A stretch of 64,000 bases of DNA from an uncultured Clostridia bacterium (GCA_947168885.1 CAMVNQ010000005.1:62001-126000), one strand, 5' to 3'; positions 35,763-45,006 are shown, numbered from the stretch's first letter. Translations and numbers: made by a program. The notes: generated from the sequence alone by a model not told the origin.

Positions 35763-37712
35763 ATGAAAAAGAAGAATACTTTAAAATTAAGGTTGACGCT
35801 TTTATCGTCAATGCCCGTACTTGCTGCCTGCATAATACTTGTGGGTATCTACATTATCATCAGCTATGGCAGATATATGTCGATGTATCAGGATGAGGGT
35901 CTCGCACTGTCAGAATCGTATGCTTCATCGGTAGATCACATGATAACGATACTCGGAAAACAGTTTGACGTAGTTGACAAGGACCCGAGAATCGTCGATG
36001 AGAGCATATCGATAGATGACAGAAAGGCAATACTCAAGAGCGCTGCCGAAACAAGCCTTTTCAAGGATTTTTCGATAGCATATTCAGACGGTAAGACATA
36101 CAGCAATACCGATATTGCCGACCGTGAGTATTTCAAGCAGGCTATGGCAACACACGGTACATATATTTCTAGCCCTGTTATCCGTAAGACCGATAACTCT
36201 ATCACGATAATGATGGGTAAATGCTTCACCGCAAACGGACAGAACTACCTCGTTTACGGCGGTCTCGGCGCTGATACATTTTCCGATCTTATAAAGGAAG
36301 TTCACTATGAAGAAAACGGTATTGCGTTCATAATGGACAAGGAAGGCATGATTGTAGGAACAAGCACAAACAGCATTCCGCTTATGACAGTGCTGACAGG
36401 CGACCATAACCTTGGTAAATCTATAACAGAAGCAACTTCCAAGATGCTCACAAGCACAGAAGGCGTTTCAGAGTTCACCCTTAACGGATTAGATTACATA
36501 TCCGGTTTTGCAAAGATAGACAGCTCAGAAGGCTGGTACATTGTAACCGCTACACCGAAGCAGCCGATGATAAACAGCATTTTCACTGCTTCTCTCATGA
36601 TAGTCGTTGTTGCGATACTCGCGACTATCACAGCGGTAGTTGTTTCAAGTCTGCGCATCAGAAAGATCGCAGGTCCTATCGCAGAGACCGCTGCCCGTAT
36701 GCAGGCTATGGCTGACGGCGACGTTACAAGCCCCGCAACTATCTACAAGACCAACGATGAGATCGAGACCATGTCTGAAGCGGCACATTCGCTCGTTACA
36801 AACATGAGCTCCATCATCAACGACCTTAACCGAGTACTTGCATCGATCTCGAACTGTGACCTCACTGTTGATACCAACGTTTCCTACCCCGGTGATTTTG
36901 AACAGATAGAGCAGTCCATCCACAGCATCCTCAAGGCTCTCAACGAGATCATGGCAGGCGTTGACGTAAGCAGTGCGGAAGTTCTCACAGGTTCCAACCA
37001 GATGGCTGAAGGTTCTCAGTCTCTTGCAGACGGTACCACAAGACAGGCTTCGGCTATCGAACAGATCTCTGCTACTATCGCAGAAGTTTCCTCTCAGATC
37101 GAACATACCGCAGAGAGTGCAGCGGAAGCCGGAAAGCTCTCGCAGCAGACTCAGGAAAAGGTCAACGAGCAGGATCAGGAGATCCAGAACATGGTCGCTG
37201 CAATGAACGAGATAAGCGACACATCGAAGGAGATCGAAAAGATCATCAAGACTATCGAAGATATCGCATTCCAGACAAACATCCTCGCGCTCAACGCTGC
37301 TGTTGAGGCAGCAAGAGCTGGCGATGCCGGCAAGGGTTTCGCAGTCGTAGCAGACGAGGTAAGAAACCTCGCGAGCAAGTCCGCAGAAGCGGCAAGCAGC
37401 ACGACTTCGCTTATCACGGCATCTATCGACGCTGTCGGCAAGGGCAGCAAGATAGCACTCTCGACAGCGGAATCCATGAAGGAAGTCAAGGATATGTCCT
37501 CTCAGACAGCCGACCTTATCACCGATATAGCTTCCGCAAGCGCAGAAGAGACCGATTCTATCCGTCAGATCACCGCGGGTATCGAACAGATCTCTCAGGT
37601 AATCCAGACAAACTCGGCTACCGCAGAAGAGACCGCAGCTTCCTGCGAAGAGCTCTCCGGTCAGTCAAGACTCCTCAAGGATCAGGTCGCAAGATTCAAG
37701 ATCAACCAGTAA
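35763..37712 (+). CDS. methyl-accepting chemotaxis protein
   Basis: Transmembrane chemoreceptor, 649 aa. TM1 at about 15-34; an extracellular dCACHE-type sensor at about 35-270 ([19 protein letters not shown] and SSPVIRK are CACHE landmarks); TM2 at about 275-298; HAMP at about 299-355; and a long cytoplasmic coiled coil whose hairpin tip, [20 protein letters not shown] followed by [13 protein letters not shown], is the CheA/CheW-binding signature. Methylation-type Glu/Gln sites flank it. The ligand is unknown; CACHE domains often bind amino acids or organic acids. Monocistronic, with a strong terminator. Confidence 0.95.
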   Translation: MKKKNTLKLRLTLLSSMPVLAACIILVGIYIIISYGRYMSMYQDEGLALSESYASSVDHMITILGKQFDVVDKDPRIVDESISIDDRKAILKSAAETSLFKDFSIAYSDGKTYSNTDIADREYFKQAMATHGTYISSPVIRKTDNSITIMMGKCFTANGQNYLVYGGLGADTFSDLIKEVHYEENGIAFIMDKEGMIVGTSTNSIPLMTVLTGDHNLGKSITEATSKMLTSTEGVSEFTLNGLDYISGFAKIDSSEGWYIVTATPKQPMINSIFTASLMIVVVAILATITAVVVSSLRIRKIAGPIAETAARMQAMADGDVTSPATIYKTNDEIETMSEAAHSLVTNMSSIINDLNRVLASISNCDLTVDTNVSYPGDFEQIEQSIHSILKALNEIMAGVDVSSAEVLTGSNQMAEGSQSLADGTTRQASAIEQISATIAEVSSQIEHTAESAAEAGKLSQQTQEKVNEQDQEIQNMVAAMNEISDTSKEIEKIIKTIEDIAFQTNILALNAAVEAARAGDAGKGFAVVADEVRNLASKSAEAASSTTSLITASIDAVGKGSKIALSTAESMKEVKDMSSQTADLITDIASASAEETDSIRQITAGIEQISQVIQTNSATAEETAASCEELSGQSRLLKDQVARFKINQ

Positions 37713-37720
37713 TATCACAA

Positions 37721-37748
37721 AATTCCCCCGAAAATCGGGGGAATTTTT
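37721..37748 (+). terminator. terminator of the chemoreceptor gene
   Basis: AATTCCCCCGA (37721-37731), a three-base loop and TCGGGGGAATT (37735-37745), then T. Confidence 0.92.
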
Positions 37749-37754
37749 CATACG

Positions 37755-37792
37755 AAAACAAGCTGACAGGCTCTACCCTGCCAGCTTGTTTT
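37755..37792 (-). terminator. terminator of the Gly-pentad operon
   Basis: AAAACAAGCTGACAGG pairs with CCTGCCAGCTTGTTTT with one mismatch, loop six bases. On the minus strand it ends in TTTTCG and lies about 55 bases after the 47-residue gene; it could also act on the plus strand. Confidence 0.7.
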
Positions 37793-37845
37793 CGTTTCTT
37801 TTCCCGAACACGCGATGCGGCAGCGATCGCACATACCGCACCGCG

Positions 37846-37989
37846 TCACAGAAAAACACCGATAAGTATCATCGCCACACCGAAGAGAAACGCACAGGCC
37901 GCTATTTCCCAGTTCCTTTTCAGCACTTTCTTCGGAACAGTCTCATCTTTACTCCCGGACTTTACATCGAAAAACTTGTTTGCATCCAT
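37846..37989 (-). CDS. 47-residue single-pass membrane peptide
   Basis: A small gene below usual length cutoffs. A charged N-terminus MDANKFFDVKSGSKDETV leads through KKVLKRNWE to one hydrophobic helix, IAACAFLFGVAMILIGVFL, that runs to the stop. An AGGAG site lies ten bases upstream and overlaps the stop codon of the Gly-pentad XRE gene, only 13 bases away, so it is very likely translated as the third gene of that operon. Positive residues just before the helix predict N-inside topology. Function unknown; it may be a membrane partner of the repeat proteins. Confidence 0.72.
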   Translation of the reverse strand: MDANKFFDVKSGSKDETVPKKVLKRNWEIAACAFLFGVAMILIGVFL

Positions 37990-38002
37990 TTTTATCACGC
38001 TC

Positions 38003-38785
38003 CTAATGCATAAACATCAGTGTTGCCCAGTCGCGCAGGAAAAACGGAAGCTCAGGAAACCGCGAATTTATGAGATCGTTTATCTTCCCCGCAGTAACGA
38101 GGGAGAGCTCCTGTAAACTCTGTATAACTACGGTATCGTCTCCGTTCACGATAAACCCGACAGCTATCGGACCTATCGCTACCCCGCCGACAGCAACGTG
38201 CGACGCTGCTGCACAGCCGCCGATTGAGACTATACCGAACGCGAGACCGCCGAGTGTCATGACTCCCACAGCGATACCCGCTATGCTTATTATTCCTGCC
38301 GCGACACAGCCAACGGCGAATGCTGCAAGAGAAAGTACACCTATCGCAAGCAATCCGAGCGAGACTACGCCGACAGAAATGATGCCTTTTGCAACAAGTC
38401 CTATCGACACCACACCCGAACTTATGTTTCCGATAGCGACAACGCCCTTTGCGCGGTAATCGCCGAAGCCGTAGTTTATATGCAAGAGCGGCAGACCGTG
38501 CACTGAAAGCCTGCTCCTGTATTCACAGTGAAAATGTGAGGATTTTTCCTCATTATCGTCCTTTTTTTCTTCATCGGCGGAAGTTTTGCTCTCCCCCGAG
38601 ACCATATCGTCTATCCTGACTCCGAAATACTCTTTTATTGTGATAAGGTTAAGCATATCGGGGTATGCCGCCCCGTTTTCCCATTTTGATATGGTCTGTC
38701 GCGAAACACCAAGCTTTTCGCCGAGCTCTTCCTGCGACATCCCCTTCTGTTTCCTTAATCTCTGAAGCTCACTTCCGAAATCCAT
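38003..38785 (-). CDS. XRE regulator fused to Gly-pentad repeat domain
   Basis: Residues 4-60 are a Cro/C1 helix-turn-helix (LRKQKGMSQEELGEKLGVSRQTISKWENG). After an acidic linker, about residues 113-210 form a strict five-residue repeat, G-x-x-(A/S)-x with x hydrophobic (GVVAI-GNISS-GVVSI-GLVAK-GIISV and so on, about 20 units), then a C-terminal segment of about 45 residues (FPELPFFLRDW). The repeat could be a membrane-embedded helix bundle or a tight beta-solenoid; I cannot tell which. Its C-terminal half resembles the neighbouring gene throughout. Start ATG 38785, with TAGGA upstream. Probably autoregulatory at the palindrome 39436-39455. Confidence 0.85.
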   Translation of the reverse strand: MDFGSELQRLRKQKGMSQEELGEKLGVSRQTISKWENGAAYPDMLNLITIKEYFGVRIDDMVSGESKTSADEEKKDDNEEKSSHFHCEYRSRLSVHGLPLLHINYGFGDYRAKGVVAIGNISSGVVSIGLVAKGIISVGVVSLGLLAIGVLSLAAFAVGCVAAGIISIAGIAVGVMTLGGLAFGIVSIGGCAAASHVAVGGVAIGPIAVGFIVNGDDTVVIQSLQELSLVTAGKINDLINSRFPELPFFLRDWATLMFMH

Positions 38786-38798
38786 TGCCGTCACCGTC

Positions 38799-39356
38799 CT
38801 AAATCAGCATAGTGACCCAATCGACCAAGGGCTGCCATATATCCGGAAATCGTTCATATATGAACGATTTAAACTGTTCCCTATGTGCAGAGACTGCCTG
38901 ACCGAGATCTATAAGTGATACCGAAACATCGGCTTTCGTTATTATACCCATCGCCACAGGAGCAAAGGCAAATCCGCCGACCGCAGCTTTACCGCCGATG
39001 GCCACGCCGCCGACCGCAGCAATTCCGACAGAAAATCCGCCGAGAGTAAGGATACCGACGGCTATACCGCCTATTGCGATGAAGCCCAGCGCTATACCGG
39101 CGACGCTTATTAATAGACCGGCTCCGGCACAGGCAAGAGCGATAAGACCGAGCGCGACAGCTCCAACCGAGAAAATGCCCATTGAAACAAGACCTATCGC
39201 AAATACACCGACACTTATGTTTCCGATAGCAATAAAACCTTTTGCCGGGCCGGCACATAATCCGACACGCACATTCACAAGCGGAAGTTTTCCGATATGA
39301 GCTTTTGAAGTATATTCAAATTTAAGCTTTTTTATCTTCTCACTTACAGCAGCCAT
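38799..39356 (-). CDS. Gly-pentad repeat protein without DNA-binding domain
   Basis: 185 residues. A short polar N-terminus (SEKIKKLKFEYTSKAHIGKLPLVNVRVG) precedes about 22 units of G-x-x-(A/S)-x (GFIAI-GNISV-GVFAI-GLVSM-GIFSV pattern), then a tail FKSFIYERFPDIWQPLVDWVTML that parallels the end of the downstream XRE fusion. The two are clearly paralogous, this one lacking the helix-turn-helix. GGAGG lies seven bases ahead of the ATG. It is first in an operon with the XRE fusion (13 bases away) and a 47-residue TM peptide. Function unknown. Confidence 0.82.
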   Translation of the reverse strand: MAAVSEKIKKLKFEYTSKAHIGKLPLVNVRVGLCAGPAKGFIAIGNISVGVFAIGLVSMGIFSVGAVALGLIALACAGAGLLISVAGIALGFIAIGGIAVGILTLGGFSVGIAAVGGVAIGGKAAVGGFAFAPVAMGIITKADVSVSLIDLGQAVSAHREQFKSFIYERFPDIWQPLVDWVTMLI

Positions 39357-39387
39357 TCTTAACCTCCAGTCTGTTTTCCATAATCAA

Positions 39388-39416
39388 AGGATAACACATA
39401 AATCATAAAATAGCAA
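39388..39416 (-). promoter_or_regulatory. promoter of the Gly-pentad operon
   Basis: Minus-strand TTGCTA (complement of 39411-39416) and TATCCT (complement of 39388-39393), spacer 17, about 30 bases before the first ATG. Confidence 0.62.
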
Positions 39417-39435
39417 TAAACAGCTCTTTACTTTC

Positions 39436-39455
39436 ATGTAAACAACTGTTTACAT
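39436..39455. promoter_or_regulatory. palindromic operator candidate upstream of the Gly-pentad operon
   Basis: ATGTAAACA and TGTTTACAT are perfect nine-base inverted arms around a two-base centre (AC). It lies 20 bases upstream of the -35 element of the minus-strand promoter. The XRE protein of the operon is the nearest candidate ligand. Confidence 0.6.
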
Positions 39456-39558
39456 CGCTTAATGAAGCCGTTTGATGCCTGTTTAATTATAGCAGAATCA
39501 CTCCCGTATGTCAAGAAGCAGGTTTCCCGGCGCTGTTCATTTTGGCTTTGAAATACGA

Positions 39559-39591
39559 ACAAAAATCAGCGCACACCATACGGCATGCGCT
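39559..39591 (-). terminator. terminator of the GGDEF-EAL gene
   Basis: Minus strand: TCAGCGCA, loop, TGCGCTGA and then TTTTT (complement of 39559-39563), just after the stop codon at 39609. Confidence 0.88.
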
Positions 39592-39608
39592 GAAACAAAT
39601 TATTTGCA

Positions 39609-41306
39609 CTACTTTATACTATCGGGCAGTGAATAGATGTAATTGCCGAGCTTCTCTTCAAACTGCTCAACCGGAAGCGGTTTATCGAAGTAAAAGCCCT
39701 GAGCTATACGACATTCGTTCTCCTTAAGTATCTCAAGCTGACGCACAGTCTCGACACCCTCGGCTACGCACTCAAGCCCCATAGCCTGCGCCATGGCGAC
39801 AACGTGACGGAACATAAGCTCGGTGACACCGTAGTTCTCATCAGAAGGAACAAAGCAGCGGTCAAGTTTAAGGACATCCCACGGTATCTCGCGGATCAGG
39901 TTGAGCGACGAGTAGCCAACGCCGAAATCATCGACGGCAATAGATATGCCCGCATCACGAAGCCCGTTCGCGATACGCTTCAGGTCGCTGAACTCTATGT
40001 CTGTCATAGTCTCGGTAAGCTCAAATTCTATGTATTTGTGCGGAACTTTGTTCGAATCGATTATCTTTAGGAGGTGATCTATAAGATCAACATCTACAAG
40101 ATGCTTACGGGAGAGGTTAACGGAGACCTTGACAATACTCTTTCCCTCACTCAGCCAGCGCCTTATATCCTTACAAACAAGATCGAGCATACGAAAATCG
40201 AGCCTGCATATATCAGTGTTCTGCTCAAGTACGGGAACGAAATCGACCGGCGGAACGGTCTTGTCGCCGATCACCCAACGGCAGAGAGCCTCCGCGCCGA
40301 CGACCTTTCCGGTGAGGATATCGACCTTCGGCTGGTAAAACGCCTTGAACTCGTCGTTATCGAGTGCGTCGTTGAAGAATCTGCGTACTCGCATCATCTT
40401 TTCCTTCTCGACATGAGTTCTCTCGGTATAATATATAATAGTGCCGTTAAATTCGAGTTTTGCGTCCTGCAAAGCACTGAATGTTTTCGAAAGTATATCG
40501 TCCGGACGCGTGAATACAAAGTCATCGGGTAATGTAAATACGCCGGCGCACGCCGATACGAGCACGCGCTTCTCGTTCTCCTCGTCATAAACAACGGGAA
40601 ATCCGTTCATTATCTGTAAAATGAATTTCAGCAGGTCGTTTTTGAAGACAACCGCAAAAATATCGCCTCCGACACGGCAAATAAGCCCTTTATCACCTAT
40701 AAAATCTTTTATAAGAGCATAATAATTTTTTATGACAATGTCGCCGCCGTCCCTGCCTATCTCCTGATTGATAAGTGAAAAATGACGGAGATTGAACTGA
40801 ATCACGGTATTACCGTTCAGCTCGCCCTTTTCGTTCATCATCTCAAGCTGGCGCATAAAGTAATTAAGATTCGGATAACCGTATTCATCATAGAAAGCAA
40901 GCTTCTCGACAGCAGACTGGAGCCTGTTGCGGCTGACGAACGTGAGCATAGCGCGAAGCATACGGTCAAGCTTTACATATTCCTCCTCGGTAAGAGATTC
41001 GGAATCAGCAGCCTTATACAGTGTGCTCTTGATAACGGTCTTTGACGGTGTTATAGTACGGCGGAAAAGGGCAACCTTTCCCTCACCTCTTCCGTCATCA
41101 TAATCGATAAGTATCTCACCTTTCTTCTCTCTTTCAGCGCTCAGGCTTCCATAAAACTCGGTGACGCCTTTGGAAAGATCAAAAAATTTACATATATCAT
41201 GCAGTATGCTGACAAATTCTTCACGGTCAAAATTTGTCATATCTGTCATTGAATCAACCATTCTCTCAAACAATTTATTGTAAGTTTCATTTCTGGAGCT
41301 GTCCAT
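39609..41306 (-). CDS. degenerate GGDEF plus EAL domain protein
   Basis: Likely cyclic-di-GMP phosphodiesterase, soluble, 565 aa. An N-terminal region of about 140 residues lacks a known sensor. The GGDEF domain is degenerate at its active site (RVGGDIF instead of RxGG(D/E)EF), so it is probably inactive or a GTP sensor. The EAL domain (about 315-560) has all catalytic motifs: EALCRW, NLSRKHL, ELTET, DDFGVGYSSL, LKLDR, EGVET and QGFYFDKPL. Start ATG 41306 follows GGAGG by seven bases. It has its own promoter and terminator. Confidence 0.92.
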   Translation of the reverse strand: MDSSRNETYNKLFERMVDSMTDMTNFDREEFVSILHDICKFFDLSKGVTEFYGSLSAEREKKGEILIDYDDGRGEGKVALFRRTITPSKTVIKSTLYKAADSESLTEEEYVKLDRMLRAMLTFVSRNRLQSAVEKLAFYDEYGYPNLNYFMRQLEMMNEKGELNGNTVIQFNLRHFSLINQEIGRDGGDIVIKNYYALIKDFIGDKGLICRVGGDIFAVVFKNDLLKFILQIMNGFPVVYDEENEKRVLVSACAGVFTLPDDFVFTRPDDILSKTFSALQDAKLEFNGTIIYYTERTHVEKEKMMRVRRFFNDALDNDEFKAFYQPKVDILTGKVVGAEALCRWVIGDKTVPPVDFVPVLEQNTDICRLDFRMLDLVCKDIRRWLSEGKSIVKVSVNLSRKHLVDVDLIDHLLKIIDSNKVPHKYIEFELTETMTDIEFSDLKRIANGLRDAGISIAVDDFGVGYSSLNLIREIPWDVLKLDRCFVPSDENYGVTELMFRHVVAMAQAMGLECVAEGVETVRQLEILKENECRIAQGFYFDKPLPVEQFEEKLGNYIYSLPDSIK

Positions 41307-41401
41307 GTGCACTCCTCCTTTATATCCGACTGTAAACCGGCAATCTGTAAACGTTTAATGTCCTTAATCATACTGTTTTTTAAAACTTAGCTCTTAAAAA
41401 C

Positions 41402-41430
41402 ATTATATCACATTGTAACATAGTTTTCAA
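41402..41430 (-). promoter_or_regulatory. promoter of the GGDEF-EAL gene
   Basis: Minus-strand TTGAAA (complement of 41425-41430) and TATAAT (complement of 41402-41407), spacer 17. The leader is about 90 bases. Confidence 0.8.
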
Positions 41431-41602
41431 TAGTTTTTAGTAATTATCCATATATTTTTTTACAAAAGCGCAAATATTGATTATAATACAGACAAAATTT
41501 GATTAGAAAACAGCTCCATCACGTGCTATAATGAACTTGTGAACAATAACCGTACCTTCGGTTGTTGTATATCTGTGAAAAATCAATGAATGGAGGAAAA
41601 CC

Positions 41603-43123
41603 ATGAAAAGATCACAAAAATTATTAGCGTGCGCTCTCGCGCTCACTACTGTAATTTCTGCGGCAGCATGCGGCAACAGCAGCGGCGGCAGAGCTGACAC
41701 GACTACCGGCGCTAACGCGAACACGCCTGCAGAAACAACTGAAGCCGCTGTAACGACAACTGCGGCAACAACGACGGCTGCCACAAACGACACCGACGCT
41801 GCTGTACAGGATCTCGCTTCCAACACAGAGGTTGACAAGGACCTCAACCCGACAAAGAAGATCAAGTGGCTTTGCTGGTGGCCGATAGACGAGACTTCGG
41901 CAGAATCAGAGCTCTTCAAAGCTAACTACGGTGTTCCCGAAGAAGGAAGCAAGGCTTATGGCGAAGAATTTGCCGATAAGATCTTCGTTTTCAATCAGGT
42001 AAGCTACGGAGACCGTTATGACGCTCTCGGTAAACTCGTTGCTTCCGGTGACTCTCCCGATATGTTCCCGTTTGAGATCAACTACTTCCCGCTCTCCGTA
42101 TATAAGGGAATGTTCCAGTCTATCGACGGTATCATAGATACATATTCAGACGACTGGAAAGGTACCCGTGAGGCTATGGATCAGTTCATGTGGGGCGGCA
42201 AGAACTATGCGCCTATCATCGTTGAAGGTCTTGACAGCCTTTGGTGGTACAGAAGAAGCGTAGCCGAAGAAGCCGGTCTCGGCGATCCCTACGAGCTCTA
42301 TGTAAACGGTGAGTGGACATGGGATACAATGCTTGAAATGGCTGAAAAGTTCAAGAACTCCGGCGAAAACAAGTACTTAACAGACGGCTGGTACGTTCAG
42401 AGATCTATCGTCGGAACAACAGGTGTTCCGTTCGTAAGTCTTGAAAACGGCAAGCTCAAGAGCAACATACATGACCCGAACATTGAGCGTGCTATGGAAG
42501 TTGTAGCTAAGTTCGCTCATGACGCACAGGGCTACGGCTATCCTAAGAATGAAGCAGGCTGGACACTCAGCTATGACAAGTGGGCAGCAGGAAACATTCT
42601 CTTCATGGTCGATGGTCAGTGGGTATATGACTCCAACGGCGATATCGATAATGTATCCAAGGGTGCTACATGGGATAAGGCTGAGGACGTTATGTTCGTT
42701 CCCGCTCCCCGTGATCCTGAGGCAGATCAGTACTATCAGTTCTTCAAGACCGACCCGTTCATGCTCTGTGTAGGCGCTGAGAACGTTGAAGGTTATAAGG
42801 CTTGGATCAAGTGCAACCTCATCGCTTCCAAGGATCCCGATATCTTAGCGGCATCAAGAGAGAAGTATAAGAGAGATCACAGCTGGACAGACGAACAGCT
42901 CGATCTCCTCGACGACCTCAAGACCGGCGGCGCTGTTAAGGGCATTTATGACTTCAGAAAAGGTATAAGTGTTGAGTGCTGGGTAGATGACGGTACATCT
43001 CCTGTTGATAAGATCGTCAATGAACCGTACAACAACAAGGACAGCGTTTTCAACGTACTTCTTGAAGAAAACGAAGGTGCTATCAACACTGCAATAGATC
43101 TGCTTAACGCTTCGGTTTCATAA
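41603..43123 (+). CDS. sugar ABC transporter substrate-binding lipoprotein, orphan
   Basis: Family 1 extracellular solute-binding protein, 506 aa. Lipoprotein signal MKRSQKLLACALALTTVISAAACG with lipobox AAAC, a Thr/Ala-rich linker of about 35 residues, then the mature fold with aromatic-rich sugar-site stretches (LCWWPIDE, DSLWWYRRSVAEEAGL, VNGEWTWDTMLEMAEKF). No permease or ATPase genes accompany it. With the GH10 xylanase next, xylo-oligosaccharide capture is a reasonable inference. TATAAT at 41527-41532 with a weak -35 serves it; a hairpin follows the stop. Confidence 0.9.
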   Translation: MKRSQKLLACALALTTVISAAACGNSSGGRADTTTGANANTPAETTEAAVTTTAATTTAATNDTDAAVQDLASNTEVDKDLNPTKKIKWLCWWPIDETSAESELFKANYGVPEEGSKAYGEEFADKIFVFNQVSYGDRYDALGKLVASGDSPDMFPFEINYFPLSVYKGMFQSIDGIIDTYSDDWKGTREAMDQFMWGGKNYAPIIVEGLDSLWWYRRSVAEEAGLGDPYELYVNGEWTWDTMLEMAEKFKNSGENKYLTDGWYVQRSIVGTTGVPFVSLENGKLKSNIHDPNIERAMEVVAKFAHDAQGYGYPKNEAGWTLSYDKWAAGNILFMVDGQWVYDSNGDIDNVSKGATWDKAEDVMFVPAPRDPEADQYYQFFKTDPFMLCVGAENVEGYKAWIKCNLIASKDPDILAASREKYKRDHSWTDEQLDLLDDLKTGGAVKGIYDFRKGISVECWVDDGTSPVDKIVNEPYNNKDSVFNVLLEENEGAINTAIDLLNASVS

Positions 43124-43138
43124 TATAATATCACACCT

Positions 43139-43171
43139 GTAAAGGGCTGTCGCTATGCGGCGGCCCTTTAC
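43139..43171 (+). terminator. hairpin after the binding-protein gene
   Basis: GTAAAGGGC (43139-43147) pairs with GCCCTTTAC (43163-43171). No T-run follows, so it may attenuate or protect the mRNA rather than fully terminate. Confidence 0.55.
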
Positions 43172-43189
43172 GGTTTATACAAAATATCT

Positions 43190-43201
43190 TTCGCAAAAAA
43201 T
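43190..43201 (+). promoter_or_regulatory. candidate AraC-type operator upstream of the xylanase
   Basis: TTCGCAAAAAAT, the exact 12-mer also found at 51218-51229 and, inverted, at 51182-51193. It lies 24 bases upstream of the -35 of the GH10 promoter, a usual place for an AraC-family activator. Confidence 0.55.
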
Positions 43202-43225
43202 GATTATATCATACCAAAAAATGAT

Positions 43226-43254
43226 TTGAACATAGCGTATCTGTGTGCTATAAT
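43226..43254 (+). promoter_or_regulatory. promoter of the GH10 xylanase
   Basis: TTGAAC (43226-43231) and TATAAT (43249-43254), spacer 17, about 35 bases before the start codon. Confidence 0.75.
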
Positions 43255-43294
43255 AATAGTATCAGAAAAGAACTCATTCTCCCGGAGGATGCCA

Positions 43295-44965
43295 ATGAAA
43301 AAGAACCCGATCATCACCTGTGCAGCTCTGCTACTCGCACTCACACTTACTTCCTGCTCCACAGAACAGCAGAAAAAACCGGATGAAACAACCGTGACCA
43401 CACAGACCTCAGAGAATGTTCAGACCACGGAAAGCGTCGTTACCACACAGGAGATCAAGGAAGAAATGAGCACTGAAAACAGCGTTCCGTCAATCAGCGA
43501 AGATTTCACAGGCGATAAAATTCTGATAGGCAAACGCGGTTCCGCTTCTGTTGAGATAGTTGATGACGACAAGGCAGCAGACGGAAAGGCTCTGTTCATC
43601 TCCGGACGCAAAGAAGCATGGAACGGAGCTGAATATAAGGCTGATCTGTTCAGAGGCAATGAGATCGATGTAAAAGGTTCGTTCAGAAGCGAAAATGCCT
43701 CAGTAAGAGTTACAATACAATACAATATACAGGGCAACACTTCCTACAATATGATATTCGCCGTAAACACAAAGGCGGATAAATATACTTCAGGAAACGG
43801 GAAGTACACTATCCCCGCAAACGCCGATAATATTATCGTCTATGTAGAAAGTGACACACTAAACGACATCTATGTGGACAATATCTCGGTAGATGTGTGC
43901 GGTGAATATAAGTATTACGAAAAGGCTCTCAAGACAGAGCTTGTCGATACATCCGACTATCCTTCACTTAAAGAGGCTTACGCAGACCTTTTCAGGATCG
44001 GAATGGCAGTCTCCCCCACTATCCTCGGAAAACCGGATTACAACGCTCTGATAAAAGCGCAGTTCAACAGCATTACCTGTGAGAACGATATGAAGCCAGA
44101 CGCTATAATCGATATATACAAGTCGAAGAAAGACCCTGATACATACAGAGAAGCTCCGGCGATGAAATTCGATCATCTCAAGACCGAGCTCAACTTTGCA
44201 AAAGAAAACGGCATGACCGTCAGGGGTCATACTCTCGTATGGCACTCGCAGACTCCCGAAGGGCTGTTTTACGTTGAATACGATAAGAGCGGCGAGCTTG
44301 CGGACAGAGAGCTCATGCTGAAACGTATGGAAAACTACATCAAGGGCGTTATGGAATGGACTACAGAGAATTATCCGGGTCTCATAAGCGCCTGGGACGT
44401 AGTGAATGAAGCTGCCGACGATGCCGGCGGAATGAGGCAAAGCCTTTGGTACAAGACTGTTGGTGAGGATTATATACAGAAAGCTTTCGAGTTTGCGAGA
44501 AAGTACGCTCCCGAGGGCGCAAAGCTCTTCTACAACGACTATAACTCCTTCCAGAAAAAGAAACAGGAGGATATACTCGCATTCCTGAAGCCAATTGCTG
44601 AAGCGGGTAACATTGACGGTGTTGGTATGCAGTCACACGTCGGAACGTGGATGAACATCAACGAATACGCCAACGCGCTTCAGCGCTACCACGACGAGCT
44701 CGGCGTGGAAATAAATATCACCGAGCTCGACATAGGCGCGGACAAATCAGACAATTGGGAAGAGAAACAGGGCAAGTACTTCGGTGACTTCATGGCAAAG
44801 GTCATTGAGCTGCGCAAAAGCGGTGTGCCGATAACAAGCCTTACACTCTGGGGAATCAGCGATTCACTTTCATGGAAAGCATCCGACAGACCGCTCGTAT
44901 TCCGCGATGATCTGAGCCGCAAACCCGCATTCGACGCTATGATCGACGCGGCAAAAAACAACTGA
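43295..44965 (+). CDS. endo-1,4-beta-xylanase, GH10 lipoprotein with CBM
   Basis: Cuts the xylan backbone outside the cell. Lipoprotein signal MKKNPIITCAALLLALTLTSC; Thr-rich linker; a carbohydrate-binding module of CBM22/CBM4_9 type at about residues 60-190 (ALFISGRKEAWNGAEY, IYVDNISVDVCG); then the GH10 barrel (ITCENDMKPD, GHTLVWHSQTP, acid/base Glu in AWDVVNEA, nucleophile Glu in NITELDIG, LTLWGISDSLSW). 556 aa. Start ATG 43295 follows CGGAGG; the frame continues upstream into the promoter. A strong bidirectional terminator follows. Confidence 0.96.
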   Translation: MKKNPIITCAALLLALTLTSCSTEQQKKPDETTVTTQTSENVQTTESVVTTQEIKEEMSTENSVPSISEDFTGDKILIGKRGSASVEIVDDDKAADGKALFISGRKEAWNGAEYKADLFRGNEIDVKGSFRSENASVRVTIQYNIQGNTSYNMIFAVNTKADKYTSGNGKYTIPANADNIIVYVESDTLNDIYVDNISVDVCGEYKYYEKALKTELVDTSDYPSLKEAYADLFRIGMAVSPTILGKPDYNALIKAQFNSITCENDMKPDAIIDIYKSKKDPDTYREAPAMKFDHLKTELNFAKENGMTVRGHTLVWHSQTPEGLFYVEYDKSGELADRELMLKRMENYIKGVMEWTTENYPGLISAWDVVNEAADDAGGMRQSLWYKTVGEDYIQKAFEFARKYAPEGAKLFYNDYNSFQKKKQEDILAFLKPIAEAGNIDGVGMQSHVGTWMNINEYANALQRYHDELGVEINITELDIGADKSDNWEEKQGKYFGDFMAKVIELRKSGVPITSLTLWGISDSLSWKASDRPLVFRDDLSRKPAFDAMIDAAKNN

Positions 44966-45006
44966 CAAATTCATAAATTTCTTTTTCTTCATTTGTTTCT
45001 CTACAT

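Noticed and set aside
41471-41482. GCGCAAATATTG as a fourth AraC-type site before the sugar-binding lipoprotein
   Set aside because: It shares only GCAAA with the 12-mer; too weak to include.
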